Shown: positions 47,527 to 57,264 of the stretch, piece after piece
Layout: each line of letters begins with the position of its first letter
Position numbering within the stretch: position 1 is the stretch's first letter
Assembly (NCBI GenBank): GCA_025352685.1
Contig: JANXSN010000073.1
Span: 49,248-113,247 of the forward strand
Source: Sphingomonadales bacterium
Lineage (GTDB): Bacteria > Pseudomonadota > Alphaproteobacteria > Sphingomonadales > Sphingomonadaceae
Direction: 5' to 3'
DNA length: 64,000 nucleotides
Made by a program: the position numbers and the translations under genes
The notes under the pieces: generated by a model
Database searches by the model: none
What the model was told of the DNA's origin: nothing
What the model saw: the letters and a program-made list of their open reading frames with translations, nothing else

Positions 47527-48357
47527 TCAGAAGCTGACGCCGATACTGCCGACGATGCCACCCTTGCTGGCATTCTTGCCGCTGGGTGTGATGAACGTAG
47601 CGTCGGTATCGACATATTGGACGCCGAGCGAAATTGCCTTGTAAGTGAGTGTCGCGCCGAGCCCCCAGTCGGTGTAGCCCTTGCTGCCGTTGAAATCGGT
47701 TGCGAGCCAGCTTGGGCCGAATGTGTGGCCGATATGGGCAGTGAGCCCAAGCGGGGTCTTGGGGATCGATGCCGAGAAATCACCCGCGAGATAAACATTG
47801 TCGTGGCTCGCCGATGTCGTCGACTGACCTTGGTCGAGCTTCATTGCCTTTTGCCGTGGCGCATAGTTGATCGTCGCCTTGGCGATCACGGGACCGAAGG
47901 TGTAGGAAATATCAGCATAGGGCTCGATGAAATCGGAGCTTGTGAAGTCACCCTTCGCCTTTGTCTTGGGATAGTAATAATAGAGCGCACCAATATCGAA
48001 AGTGACGCCGTTGACGGTCTTTTTATAGCCACCGATAAGGTCGATTTCCTGATGGGCCGTGCAGCACAAAGTCTGACCGCCACCCGGATAGGTGTCGGCC
48101 GCTGCAGTCACATAGCCATCGGTTGATGACCCCCAGACAGACACATAGAATCCCGATACGTGCGTGATCGTTAGTGAACCCTGCACCGCAAAATTCTTGT
48201 CGGTCTGCGAAATTCCGCGGAAGCGATAGTCGGAAATCAGCGTTGCCGTGCCGTTGATCGTGAGTGCCGGAGGCGCGGCGGCAGGGCCGTCGGCGAGGGC
48301 GGGCGTGGCTGCCGCTAGGGCGATGACGCTGCTGAGGCAGCCGAAAAAATTGCGCAT
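47527..48357 (-). CDS. TorF family putative porin
   Basis: A 276-residue outer-membrane beta-barrel protein of the Gcw_chp/TorF type. It has a signal peptide (MRNFFGCLSSVIALAAATPALA) and then alternating amphipathic strands beginning TINGTATLISDYRFRGISQTDKNFAVQGSL, the family hallmark, ending in a C-terminal phenylalanine (GIVGSIGVSF) as required for BAM insertion. A short disulfide-capable CC (QTLCCTAHQ) is unusual for a porin. Substrate unknown. Confidence 0.88.
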   Translation of the reverse strand: MRNFFGCLSSVIALAAATPALADGPAAAPPALTINGTATLISDYRFRGISQTDKNFAVQGSLTITHVSGFYVSVWGSSTDGYVTAAADTYPGGGQTLCCTAHQEIDLIGGYKKTVNGVTFDIGALYYYYPKTKAKGDFTSSDFIEPYADISYTFGPVIAKATINYAPRQKAMKLDQGQSTTSASHDNVYLAGDFSASIPKTPLGLTAHIGHTFGPSWLATDFNGSKGYTDWGLGATLTYKAISLGVQYVDTDATFITPSGKNASKGGIVGSIGVSF

Positions 48358-48544
48358 GGACTTCCCTTTGTCATGACGGGCTTATTGCCCCGGGTCGTCC
48401 CACCTGCTTCGATACGCACCAGTCTCTCTGTCGGGACGGCGTTCGTATCGATTTTCTTTTGACTCGAAATTGTGCGGTGCACAACAATAAATAATCGATC
48501 GCCGGTTTAACTGTTGAAGCACTGTTGCGCGAACGCAACATGTT

Positions 48545-49711
48545 TCAGGCCGAATCGAGCGCCTGGCGCAGATCGGCGATCAGGTCGTCTACGTCTTCAA
48601 GCCCGATCTGCAGGCGGATTACCGTGCCGTGCGTCCAAGGCACGGCGCTGCGGCAACGGCCGGGCTCAGTTGGCAAGGCCAAACTCTCATAGCCGCCCCA
48701 ACTGTAGCCGATCCCGAAATGCTCCAATGCATCGATGAGCTGGTTCGCGTCCCCGGTCGCGAGAGTAAACCCGAAAAGACCCGTTGCGCGCTTGAAGTCG
48801 CGCGCGAAGATCTCGTGACCGGGATAATCCGGCAACCCAGGATGGAGGACGCGGCCGACTTTTGGATGGTCTAGCAACCACTTCGCAATCTTGAGCGCCG
48901 ATTCGCTATGCCGGGCAAGCCGCACGTCGAGCGTGCGCAGCCCCCGCGCAGCGAGATAGGCGTCGTCGGGGCTGACGCATTGGCCCAGCACCTGCGCAGT
49001 GAGCCGCAGATTGTTCCACGTCGCTGCGCCGCTCGTTACCGAGCCCAGCATCACGTCTGAATGCCCGACAACATATTTGGTGCAGGCGATGATGGATAGA
49101 TCGACCCCCATGGGGATTACCGGCAGATTAAGCGGCGTTGCCCAAGTATTGTCGAACAGTGTGATCAGGTTGCACGCCTTGGCCACACCCACGATCGCCG
49201 GAACGTCTTGAACCTCGAACGTGAGACTACCGGGCGATTCCATGAATATCGCCCGCGTATTGGGCTGGACCAGCTTTACAATGTCGGCTCCCAGCGTCGG
49301 GTCGTAGTAGGTCGTTTCGATCCCGCGCGGTCTCAGATAGGCGTCGCATAGCCGCCGCGTCGGATCATAGGCGCTATCGGTCATGAGCAGATGATCGCCA
49401 GGGGTGAGAACGCTGAGCAAGGCGCCCGACACGGCTGCTGCGCCCGAGGGATACAGCATCGTGCCGACGGCACCGGGCTCGAGTTCGGTCAGCGCCTCGG
49501 CGAGCGACCATTGCGTCGGCGTCCCGCGTCGTCCGTAGAACCATTCGCCGTCGGCATTTGTCTTGACCCCGTCCTTAAGCGACGCGGTATCTGGATAGAG
49601 AATCGTCGAGGCGCGCCACACCGGGGTGTTGACGACCGGACCGGTCCATTTAGGAAGTCGACCGCCTTGAACGACGGCAGTGGCGGGGCGGGTTTTGCCC
49701 GTACCGTTCAC
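48545..49711 (-). CDS. metC: Cystathionine beta-lyase
   Basis: PLP-dependent Cys/Met metabolism enzyme, 388 residues, cleaving cystathionine to homocysteine, pyruvate and ammonia. Blocks include WFYGRRGTPTQWSLAEALTELE, LYPSGAAAVSGAL, the cofactor lysine in IIACTKYVVGHSDVMLG and FSWGGYES-like GIGYSWGGYESLALP, the latter distinguishing beta-lyases. I start at the GTG at 49711 because it overlaps the sseA stop (GTGA) and gives the normal length; the 17-residue extension is dropped. Confidence 0.9.
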   Translation of the reverse strand: MNGTGKTRPATAVVQGGRLPKWTGPVVNTPVWRASTILYPDTASLKDGVKTNADGEWFYGRRGTPTQWSLAEALTELEPGAVGTMLYPSGAAAVSGALLSVLTPGDHLLMTDSAYDPTRRLCDAYLRPRGIETTYYDPTLGADIVKLVQPNTRAIFMESPGSLTFEVQDVPAIVGVAKACNLITLFDNTWATPLNLPVIPMGVDLSIIACTKYVVGHSDVMLGSVTSGAATWNNLRLTAQVLGQCVSPDDAYLAARGLRTLDVRLARHSESALKIAKWLLDHPKVGRVLHPGLPDYPGHEIFARDFKRATGLFGFTLATGDANQLIDALEHFGIGYSWGGYESLALPTEPGRCRSAVPWTHGTVIRLQIGLEDVDDLIADLRQALDSA

Positions 49712-50547
49712 GCTGCGCCGATGGCCTTGGGCGTATCGGGCTTTGCGCCCCATTCGCTCCACGATCCGTCGTAGACCGCCACCTTGTCGTTGCCGAGCAA
49801 ATGGGCAGCGAAGGCAACGGTCGCAGCCGTCACCCCCGACCCGCAGGTCGCGGCAATCGGCTGCATCGGATCGACCGCTGCGGCTTCGAACGCGGCAGTC
49901 AGTCCCGCTTTCGACTTGTAGGTACCATCAGCTTCGAACAATTCGCCCATCGGCAGGTTTTTTGCACCCGGCATGTGGCCTGGGTTGACGCCAAGGCGCG
50001 GCTCGGCCTCGCGTCCTTCAAAGCGGCCGGGTGTTCGCGCATCGACGATTTGCTCGCCCTTGGTATCGAGCAGCTCCTTCATCTGATCGAGCGTGCGGAT
50101 GAAACCGGTGTCTTTCCACACGGTGAAGTGCCGGTGGCGGAGCTTTTCCTTCCCGGTCGCCACATCGCGTTGTTCGGCCTTCCACTTGGCCAGACCGCCG
50201 TCGAGAATCGCGACGGCATGGGCACCGAACAAATGGAGCATCCACCACGCCCGCGCAGACGTGTGCTGCGGGGAAACGTCATACAGAACAATGCGGCTGC
50301 CATCGCCCAGCCCGAGCGATTGCATACGGCTCGCAAACTTTTCTGCACTGGGCAACATCATCGGCAATTCAGACTTGTCGTCGGCAAGTGCTGCCAGATC
50401 CATGAACACTGCGCTCGGGATGTGTTCGCTCTCATATTCGGCAGCAGCGTCGCGGCCCGCTTCAAGAAACCATGTCGCATCGACCACGCGCAGGTCGGGT
50501 GCCCCGAGTTCCCCAGCGAGCCATTCGGTCGAAACAAGCGCGTCCAT
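49708..50547 (-). CDS. sseA: 3-mercaptopyruvate sulfurtransferase
   Basis: A 279-residue tandem rhodanese. The first, inactive domain starts VSTEWLAGELGAPDLRVVDATWF; the second contains the catalytic loop CGSGVTA, whose S after CG indicates mercaptopyruvate rather than thiosulfate as donor. It transfers sulfur to cyanide or thiols. It is coupled to metC by a 4-nt overlap, so the pair forms a small sulfur amino-acid operon. Confidence 0.93.
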   Translation of the reverse strand: MDALVSTEWLAGELGAPDLRVVDATWFLEAGRDAAAEYESEHIPSAVFMDLAALADDKSELPMMLPSAEKFASRMQSLGLGDGSRIVLYDVSPQHTSARAWWMLHLFGAHAVAILDGGLAKWKAEQRDVATGKEKLRHRHFTVWKDTGFIRTLDQMKELLDTKGEQIVDARTPGRFEGREAEPRLGVNPGHMPGAKNLPMGELFEADGTYKSKAGLTAAFEAAAVDPMQPIAATCGSGVTAATVAFAAHLLGNDKVAVYDGSWSEWGAKPDTPKAIGAA

Positions 50548-50612
50548 TGCTCTCTCCGTCTTATTACGAGTTCTTCCCTAGTAAGCCTTGGGGGCGGCGT
50601 CGAGACTTGGCG

Positions 50613-52121
50613 TCACCGCTTGCGGATAAACGCGCGGATATCGCGACTGAGCAGGGCCAGATCGGTGTCATGGACATAGATCATGTGGCCAGCTCCATAA
50701 TAATGGAACTCGAGTCGATCGGCGGGGATCCCGGTCCGGCTGAGCGCATATTCCGCGCCGAAGAAGGGCGTGGCGAAATCATACCAGCCCGCGCCAATGA
50801 ACACGCGTGCGCCGCTGTTCTCGCGCAACGTCCGGCCGATGTAGGGGGCGACGTTGAAATAATAGGCGCTGTCGCCAGTCTCTCGGCCTTTCAGCTTCCA
50901 ATCCCAGTCGCTGACGGCGCCAATGGTCACATATTGTCGGTCTGTCTTGAAGGCTAGATCGCCGCGTACATAGGCGTTGAATGCCGCAGTGTAGCCGCCA
51001 TCAATACCGTAAAAGCTCGGATCATTGTCCGGCTCCTCGCCCGCGCTGTCGAAATCGGTGCCGGTGTAACGGCTATCGAGCCTGCCCACGGTCAGCTTGC
51101 GATCCCGAAGCAGCTCCTTGTAGAACCGTCCCGGCGTTACACGCAGGTCGGCTGCGTCGAGATATTGTTCGGACAGACCCGTGAACCGCGCAAGTTGCTT
51201 ACGGATTGACGCGCGTTCGTCACCCGCAAGCCGGTTCCCCTTTACAAGCGCGGTCAGATACGAGCCGCTGGCGAAGGCGCGCGCCTCGGCAGCAAATTTT
51301 GCGACATCGGCAGGCTTGTCCGCAACCTTGCCATGGTACCAAGCTGTCGTCGCCATCGTCGGCAGGTTGATGACATAAGCCATTTCGTTGCCGGGCACTT
51401 CGGCCTGCGCGCCGAAATCTAGGATCGTGGAAATCAGAATAATTCCGTTGAGCGCAACGTCATTATAGCTACCCTCGAGCTCGTGCGCGACGGCGGCGGA
51501 ACGCGTAGTCCCGTAACTCTCGCCGCCCAGAAACTTTGGACTGTTCCAGCGACCATTTTCGCTGAGCCACTGGCGGATGAAATCGCTGATCGACTTGGCG
51601 TCGGCAGTGACACCCCAGTAGCTTTTGGCCTCGGTTTTGCCGAGTGCATGGCTAAATCCCGTGCCGACCGGATCGATAAAGACAATGTCAGTAACATCGA
51701 GAATCGAATCGGGGTTGGGGACGATGGGATAGGGAGGCGCCCCGTCATCTCGTGCATCGCTCGGTAGCGCAACGCGCTTCGGCCCGAACGCGCCCATGTG
51801 CAGCCACAGCGATCCCGACCCTGGACCGCCGTTGAACAAGAAGGTGATCGGGCGGGTCGGGTCGTTGCCTTCCTTGATATAGGCGGTTGAAAAGATGCTG
51901 GCCTTGGGGGTGCCGTCCTCGCCTTTGAGATACGTCTCGCGCGCGGTTGCAGAATACGCCACGGTAACGCCGCCAAACGAGCCAGTATGTTTGGTGATCG
52001 AAACCAGCGGCGGCGGCGTTTCAGCGAGTCGTTCGGCAGGTTTATCGGGTACCGGCTTATCCTGCGCCCACCCAGGCGTCGTCAGAAAGGCGGCAGCTAG
52101 CAGTAGTGCGAAGCGAGTCAT
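50613..52121 (-). CDS. S10 family serine carboxypeptidase-like protein, exported
   Basis: A 502-residue exported carboxypeptidase of the alpha/beta fold. Signal peptide [20 protein letters not shown]. The oxyanion motif is [19 protein letters not shown], nucleophile [10 protein letters not shown], aspartate [10 protein letters not shown] and histidine [10 protein letters not shown], so all catalytic residues are present. It likely trims peptides in the periplasm. The start is the ATG at 52121 after AAAAGGGGACTTGC; the extra 72 residues in the track run into queF. Start codons of this gene and queF are 36 nt apart. Confidence 0.93.
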   Translation of the reverse strand: MTRFALLLAAAFLTTPGWAQDKPVPDKPAERLAETPPPLVSITKHTGSFGGVTVAYSATARETYLKGEDGTPKASIFSTAYIKEGNDPTRPITFLFNGGPGSGSLWLHMGAFGPKRVALPSDARDDGAPPYPIVPNPDSILDVTDIVFIDPVGTGFSHALGKTEAKSYWGVTADAKSISDFIRQWLSENGRWNSPKFLGGESYGTTRSAAVAHELEGSYNDVALNGIILISTILDFGAQAEVPGNEMAYVINLPTMATTAWYHGKVADKPADVAKFAAEARAFASGSYLTALVKGNRLAGDERASIRKQLARFTGLSEQYLDAADLRVTPGRFYKELLRDRKLTVGRLDSRYTGTDFDSAGEEPDNDPSFYGIDGGYTAAFNAYVRGDLAFKTDRQYVTIGAVSDWDWKLKGRETGDSAYYFNVAPYIGRTLRENSGARVFIGAGWYDFATPFFGAEYALSRTGIPADRLEFHYYGAGHMIYVHDTDLALLSRDIRAFIRKR

Positions 52122-52157
52122 GCAAGTCCCCTTTTGCGCGACCCTAGCCGAACGCCT

Positions 52158-52616
52158 ATGACGAGCAATATGACACCAAAATATCTTGGACAAACCAGTG
52201 CGCTGCCCGCGTCCCCGCAGGAAGCAGCGCTCGACTATGTCCCCAATCCACGCCTCGGCGGCCGCTATCTCGTACGGTTTGCCGTTCCCGAGTTCACGTC
52301 CTTGTGCCCCGTTACCGGCCAGCCGGACTTCGCGCATCTTGTCATCGATTACGTGCCGCGCGAGACAATCGTCGAATCCAAATCACTCAAGCTGTTTCTT
52401 GGGTCGTTCCGCAACCATGCGGCCTTTCACGAGGATTGTACTGTCGGTATTGGCGAGAGGCTTTTTGCCGAGATGGCACCGCACTGGCTGCGCATTGGGG
52501 GTTATTGGTATCCGCGCGGTGGAATTCCCATTGACGTTTTCTGGCAGTCGGGCGAGCCGCCTGCGGGACTTTGGCTGCCGCCGCAGGATGTGCCGGGATA
52601 TCGCGGCCGGGGCTAA
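52158..52616 (+). CDS. queF: NADPH-dependent 7-cyano-7-deazaguanine reductase (preQ1 synthase)
   Basis: Unimodular QueF, 152 residues, reducing the preQ0 nitrile to preQ1 in queuosine synthesis. The catalytic cysteine is Cys50 and the acid Asp57 in [18 protein letters not shown]; the NADPH/substrate motif is [16 protein letters not shown]. The ATG at 52158 ([12 protein letters not shown]) is preferred over the upstream GTG. No other queuosine gene is in the window. Confidence 0.96.
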   Translation: MTSNMTPKYLGQTSALPASPQEAALDYVPNPRLGGRYLVRFAVPEFTSLCPVTGQPDFAHLVIDYVPRETIVESKSLKLFLGSFRNHAAFHEDCTVGIGERLFAEMAPHWLRIGGYWYPRGGIPIDVFWQSGEPPAGLWLPPQDVPGYRGRG

Positions 52617-52662
52617 CGGTCTCCTGTAGCTAATTTAATGACATAGGTGTAAGTAGCAACAT

Positions 52663-53052
52663 ATGTCCTGTTCGCTTGCGCATCCGATCCAAATCATACC
52701 CACTGACATCGATTTCATGGGGCACGTCAATAATGCGCGCTACCTGAACTGGGTCCAGGACGCTGTGGTTGCGCATTGGCAGAAGCTTGCGCCGCCGCAA
52801 GCGGTCGCTGCGCATCTGTGGGTCGCGCTCAAGCACGAGATTACCTACCGCAAGCCCGCGTTCCTGAACGACGAAGTGATCGCAACTGTCGTCCTTGAGA
52901 AAGTCGAGGGTGTGCGCGCTTTTTATTCGACGCTGATCAAGCGTGGCGATGAATTACTGGCCGAAGTCAAATCGAGCTGGTGCTGTGTCGATGCGGTGAC
53001 GCTGCGCCCCGCGCGGATTGCCAAGGACATTGCAGCGCATTTCTTCGGCTAG
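52663..53052 (+). CDS. Acyl-CoA thioesterase, 4HBT hotdog fold
   Basis: A 129-residue hotdog-fold thioesterase of the YbgC/FadM-like type. It carries the catalytic-loop motif IIPTDIDFMGHVNNARYLNWVQDAVVAHW, with the aspartate and HVNN of the 4-hydroxybenzoyl-CoA thioesterase family, then VALKHEITYRKPAFLNDEVI. It hydrolyses acyl-CoA thioesters; chain preference unknown. The stop overlaps that of the convergent ligase gene by 4 nt. Confidence 0.9.
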   Translation: MSCSLAHPIQIIPTDIDFMGHVNNARYLNWVQDAVVAHWQKLAPPQAVAAHLWVALKHEITYRKPAFLNDEVIATVVLEKVEGVRAFYSTLIKRGDELLAEVKSSWCCVDAVTLRPARIAKDIAAHFFG

Positions 53053-54413
53053 CGAATGCGCGAAATGAACTCCTCGAACTTGCCCGTTTGGGGATTATCG
53101 AGTCGTCCTTCGACATAGGTCAGTCGGACTGCAAAAGCCGGGTCGGTTGTTTTTTTGACGGCGGCGATAAGCGCAGCCGAATCTTCAAGTCCGAACGGGG
53201 CATCGGCTGTGTAGCGGGCCTCGAGTTCAGTTCGGCTATGCTGGATGAGCTGCATCTGGCGCAGAGGCGTGTCGCGCCGATAGCGGATCGATCCTGTCAG
53301 TCCCCAACGCGTCCGCCCGTCCGGGAGGGTCATCAAGTTGCGCGTCCGTCCGTAAATGCGCCGCAATGTGGGAAGGCCGCGTCCGCAAGGACATACGGGC
53401 CCGATTTCGGCCCAGTCTCCTGTGTCGTAACGGATCAGGGGCGTCGCCAAATTGTGGAGGTCGGTCGCGACGACACGGCCGATTTCGCCTTCGGCGACGG
53501 GCTGGTTGTCGGTGCCGAGCACTTCAACGATCGCGGTTTCGGACATGATGTGATGCAACCCGCTCAGCGGGCATTCGAGCGCAAGATAGCCCAGTTCCAT
53601 GGTCGAATAGCAGCTGTTGACGGCGACGATGCCGTCGGCGCGCGCCCTGATGCTTTCGGAGACTGTTTCGCCCAGCAGCATGACCGACTTCAGCGATGGC
53701 AACGCGAGCTTTCCTGCGTCTCTGCGGTCGAAAAGCGTGGCCAAGACGGTGGGATAGATGATGAGCGCGTGCGGATCGAACGCGCAAAGCTGCGCTGCAA
53801 TCGTGTCATAGTCGGTCGTCACGTCGATCGTGAGTGCGGGGCCCGTCTGGTAGAGCAGGGCGGCGGGGCTCCCCCAATCGGTCAGGAGGCCGGGATCGCG
53901 AACGCCCGCCCGGACGACGGCCAGCCGTCCACCGACCGGGGCGTCAGACCAGAATTGCCAACGTAGCGTCTGGGCTCCCCAAAACACCGCATTCACCGCT
54001 GTCCGGCGCACCGAGACCGGCTCACCTGTCGATCCCGAGCTAACATTGCGGTGGAGCGGTAGGTGGTCGGGCGGTTGCACGGCGCAATCGATGGTGGCGG
54101 GATCGCCTTGGAGCATTGCGCGCGTCAGCGGGGGCAAGGCGCCCAATCCTTCAGGCGTTGCCGCATCGGCGGCAGACATGCCGGCGTCCTTCAGGCGCCT
54201 TGCGAACTGCGGAGAATGCCGGGCGGCATATTGGACGAGCTGGGCGAGCTGTAGAAACTGTCCGGCACGCAACACTGCAGGCGCAAACCACTGGCTGCGC
54301 TCGAGCCGCTCAGCAAGGAGGATAAGCGGTGCATTTTGCGAGGCGGTTATTGGCGGCCACACGACGCCCGTCACTTCGCTACGAACCAAGTCGAGACGGT
54401 GCGGATCGCTCAT
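53049..54413 (-). CDS. PaaK/CapK-like adenylate-forming ligase
   Basis: A 454-residue member of the phenylacetate-CoA ligase / coenzyme F390 synthetase-like branch of adenylate-forming enzymes. AMP-binding motif is NVSSGSTGEPVSVRRT, followed by the substrate/adenine region SCYSTMELGYLALECP, the TGD/GR blocks RYDTGDWAEIGPVCPCGRGLPTLRRIYGR and a candidate C-terminal lysine in TGKFEEF. A CxCGRG with two cysteines is typical of the family. All core motifs are present, so it should be active, but the acid it activates is unknown. It overlaps the preceding methyltransferase by ATGA. Confidence 0.8.
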   Translation of the reverse strand: MSDPHRLDLVRSEVTGVVWPPITASQNAPLILLAERLERSQWFAPAVLRAGQFLQLAQLVQYAARHSPQFARRLKDAGMSAADAATPEGLGALPPLTRAMLQGDPATIDCAVQPPDHLPLHRNVSSGSTGEPVSVRRTAVNAVFWGAQTLRWQFWSDAPVGGRLAVVRAGVRDPGLLTDWGSPAALLYQTGPALTIDVTTDYDTIAAQLCAFDPHALIIYPTVLATLFDRRDAGKLALPSLKSVMLLGETVSESIRARADGIVAVNSCYSTMELGYLALECPLSGLHHIMSETAIVEVLGTDNQPVAEGEIGRVVATDLHNLATPLIRYDTGDWAEIGPVCPCGRGLPTLRRIYGRTRNLMTLPDGRTRWGLTGSIRYRRDTPLRQMQLIQHSRTELEARYTADAPFGLEDSAALIAAVKKTTDPAFAVRLTYVEGRLDNPQTGKFEEFISRIR

Positions 54414-55189
54414 CTGGTCAGGACAACCAGCGGACATCGCGCGGCGAGCGGGTAAGTGCCGACATCGATCCAGCGCAACCCGAACTTGGGGGCGGCAATC
54501 GTTTCGAACATCGCGCGCGTCGGAAAAGCCATGTGCAGCGCGGACGCGCGATACGCATCAATTTCGGCAATGGTGGCCGCCGACCAGCCGGTCGCCCGGG
54601 TCAGGTCGAGCCGGTCGGGAAAGGCGCTTTCGAAAACATCATAGACGTCCGCCGCGGCGCTATTGCCCTCGACGTCAGTCAGCGCCATCGCCAATCGCCA
54701 TTTAGCTGCCGCAAAGCTTGGCTCGCGACCATTTTGAACATCGTCGCATATCGCGTCCACGGCTTCGCGGTCTTCACAAGCAACAAAGGTCCGCATCACC
54801 GCGATACCCTCGTCCGCTAGAACTCGGTCTATTTCATCGATGACGGCGCGCGCATCGTTCGGCCACCGCACGACGTTGAGGCTGCCGTCGCCCATGACGC
54901 TGCCGACGCTGCGGCTAGCGATCGGTAACGCTCTCCAGTCGCCAAGCATGGCATGCCGCTTCGGCGTATCGCCCGGCCAGATGTCGCTGAGGGCCGATTT
55001 GGCCCAATCGACCGCGATGATCTGACGATCAAGGCCTGCCAGCTCGGGCGTAACGCCGAGCAATAGGGTGTTGCCGGGTTGCGCCTGCAAAATTCTTGCG
55101 GTGGCCTCCACGCTGTCGGCATGGGGTCGCAGTGGCGGGACCTGGCCCGTCCAGCGACCAACATAGGCCTCCCATGCACTGAGCGCCAT
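54410..55189 (-). CDS. Class I SAM-dependent methyltransferase
   Basis: A 259-residue protein with a Rossmann-type methyltransferase core: motif I-like NTLLLGVTPELAGL, then QIIAVDWAKSALSDIW (acidic SAM-binding residue) and VGSVMGDGSLNVVRWPND (motif II-like), then IDEIDRVLADEGIAVMRTFV. Motif I lacks the usual glycine pattern, so the SAM site is divergent. Substrate unknown. It is translationally coupled to the downstream ligase. The start is the ATG at 55189 (MALSAWEAYVGRW); the 55-residue track extension is spurious. Confidence 0.75.
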   Translation of the reverse strand: MALSAWEAYVGRWTGQVPPLRPHADSVEATARILQAQPGNTLLLGVTPELAGLDRQIIAVDWAKSALSDIWPGDTPKRHAMLGDWRALPIASRSVGSVMGDGSLNVVRWPNDARAVIDEIDRVLADEGIAVMRTFVACEDREAVDAICDDVQNGREPSFAAAKWRLAMALTDVEGNSAAADVYDVFESAFPDRLDLTRATGWSAATIAEIDAYRASALHMAFPTRAMFETIAAPKFGLRWIDVGTYPLAARCPLVVLTR

Positions 55190-55639
55190 CAGTGCAGACA
55201 CCACTCGGGCGTGCCGCGCACGACCGACCCTGCGACGGGACCCAACGCGGGTCGACCGACCTCGAGGACTGCGGCGGCAGCCCAGCTTTGCGAGGTGTAC
55301 CTCACGCTCGACAAGGCACAGAGTTGGGCGGTGTTGGTGACTTGGCCGAGGCATGGGTACCGAACCTGTTGCCTTTCACGTCGGCGCGACCACTGAAAAC
55401 AGGTTCGCCAGTCAATCTCGGGACAGGTCTGTGTACGGCGAGCAACTTGCAGCTCCGGCACTCGCCCAACCTGGCGGAACCGGTTGGCAAGCCGACACCA
55501 GAGCCGCTGCAGCTGAGCAGAACTTCTTTCTGATCGGATAGAAAGCCCGCCGTTAGTCATTAGGCTGAACCCTGCCGAACCGTGTTCGACAGCGTTTAGC
55601 GCAAACCAATACGACCCGGAAGCTGGTTACGCTTGTGGT
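55190..55639. other. Spacer without recognisable gene
   Basis: About 450 bases between the methyltransferase start and the Deg protease end. Open frames on both strands have no ribosome-binding sites or known motifs. The right part should hold the end of the hflK-hflC-deg transcript; no U-run terminator was identified. Confidence 0.45.
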
Positions 55640-57181
55640 CTACCGCCCGTCGTTGAAACGCACCGGCAAGTAGCGGGACGGCGTATTGCCACGCTGAACA
55701 CTTAGCAATACGCTTGGGCGCCCTGCAACCTTTGCAGCAGCAACAGCGGCGGCGATTTCAGCGGCAGTCGACACTGGACGCTGGTTGATTGCCGTTATGA
55801 TGTCGCCGCGCTGCAGCCCTTTTTGCCCCGCGTCACTGCCCTGATCAATCGACGTTATTACGACACCCTTCACCGGAGCGGGAAGGGCCAGCGCGCGGGC
55901 GATGTCAGCCGTCATCGGCGTGACCGAGAAACCGAGCGTATCGCGCGTCGCCTTTTGCGTGCTCTTGTCGTCCTGGGGCACCGCATCATCGCTCTCGGAA
56001 CCACCAGCAATCGCAGCCAGTTTTTCGTCGGAGGGGCGTTCGCCGAGCGAGGCTGTGACCGCCATCTTGTGGCCATTGCGGATCAATTCGATCGGTATGC
56101 GCGATCCGATCGGCAGATTGGCGACGATAAACGACAGCGTTTGATCAGGGGTCACGTCCTGATTATTGACCTTGGTAATGACATCGCCCTGCTGAATGCC
56201 GGAGCGCGCCGCACCTTCGCCTGGTTCTACGTGCGCGACGAGTTCACCGTGGTCCTTGGGAAGGCCCAGCGATTCGTAGATTTCGGGGCTCATCGGCTGC
56301 AGCTGAATGCCCAGATAACCACGCTTGATCTTCGCGCCGCCGCGCAACTGATCGACAATCGGCTTGGCCTGTTCGGCAGGGATCGCAAAACCGATACCGA
56401 CGTTGCCGCCGGTTGGCGTGTAGATTTGCGAATTGATGCCGATGACGTTGCCGTTCATGTCAAACATCGGGCCACCCGAATTGCCCTGATTAATCGATGC
56501 GTCGGTCTGGATGAAGCGGTCGTATGCGCCACCCTGACCGGTGACACGGTGCAGTGCCGACACGATACCAGCGGTTACCGATGAGCCGATGCCGAACGGA
56601 TTACCGATCGCAATAACCCAGTCGCCGACGCGGGCGCCTGCCGAATCGCCGAAGCGCACATAGGGTAGGCCAGTCGCGTCGATCTTGAGGACAGCAATGT
56701 CCGATGCCGTATCACGACCGACGACGCGCGCCTTGTATTCCTTGCGGTTGATCATGATCACGGTGATCGATTCGACGACTGCGGTTTTCGTACCTGCCGA
56801 GATCACATGATTGTTCGTCACGATATAACCATCGGGTGAAATGATGAAGCCCGATCCCAGCGACTGCCCTTGCCGCGTGATCGTGCGGTCGTCCCCGCCG
56901 CCGGCACCGCCTTGTTGACCGAACAGGTCGCCAAAGGGGGTCCCTGCGAACGGATTGGCGCTCACAGTCACTTTTTGGGTGGTCGAGATGTTGACGACCG
57001 CGGGCTGGAGCTTTGCAACCATGTCGGCAAAGCTCATGGGGGCCCCGGACCGCGGGCTCTGCATCGAGATCGCTCCAGGCTCGTTCTGTGCGGTTTGTGC
57101 CACCGACGGTGTCTGGAGTACCATTGTCGCGGCTGTGCCGCCGATCAACAGGGCAGTAGTAAGGGCATAGACGTTACGCAC
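55640..57181 (-). CDS. Do/DegP-Q family periplasmic serine protease
   Basis: A 513-residue trypsin-like protease/chaperone for misfolded envelope proteins. Signal peptide MRNVYALTTALLIGGTAATMVLQTPSVAQ, catalytic histidine in YIVTNNHVIS, aspartate in ASDIAVLKID, serine in INQGNSGGPMFD, then two PDZ domains (RGYLGIQLQPMS...; DTLGFSVTPMTADIA...). The start is the GTG at 57181 with AGAGGAAG upstream. It is the last gene of an hflK-hflC-deg operon, a common alphaproteobacterial arrangement for membrane protein quality control. Confidence 0.95.
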   Translation of the reverse strand: MRNVYALTTALLIGGTAATMVLQTPSVAQTAQNEPGAISMQSPRSGAPMSFADMVAKLQPAVVNISTTQKVTVSANPFAGTPFGDLFGQQGGAGGGDDRTITRQGQSLGSGFIISPDGYIVTNNHVISAGTKTAVVESITVIMINRKEYKARVVGRDTASDIAVLKIDATGLPYVRFGDSAGARVGDWVIAIGNPFGIGSSVTAGIVSALHRVTGQGGAYDRFIQTDASINQGNSGGPMFDMNGNVIGINSQIYTPTGGNVGIGFAIPAEQAKPIVDQLRGGAKIKRGYLGIQLQPMSPEIYESLGLPKDHGELVAHVEPGEGAARSGIQQGDVITKVNNQDVTPDQTLSFIVANLPIGSRIPIELIRNGHKMAVTASLGERPSDEKLAAIAGGSESDDAVPQDDKSTQKATRDTLGFSVTPMTADIARALALPAPVKGVVITSIDQGSDAGQKGLQRGDIITAINQRPVSTAAEIAAAVAAAKVAGRPSVLLSVQRGNTPSRYLPVRFNDGR

Positions 57182-57264
57182 GTGTTGTCTTCCTCTCGGT
57201 TCCGGCTTGCGGCTTCGCCATGGCGATGGCGCGCATCGGCTGAACGCTGATTGAATAACCCTGT

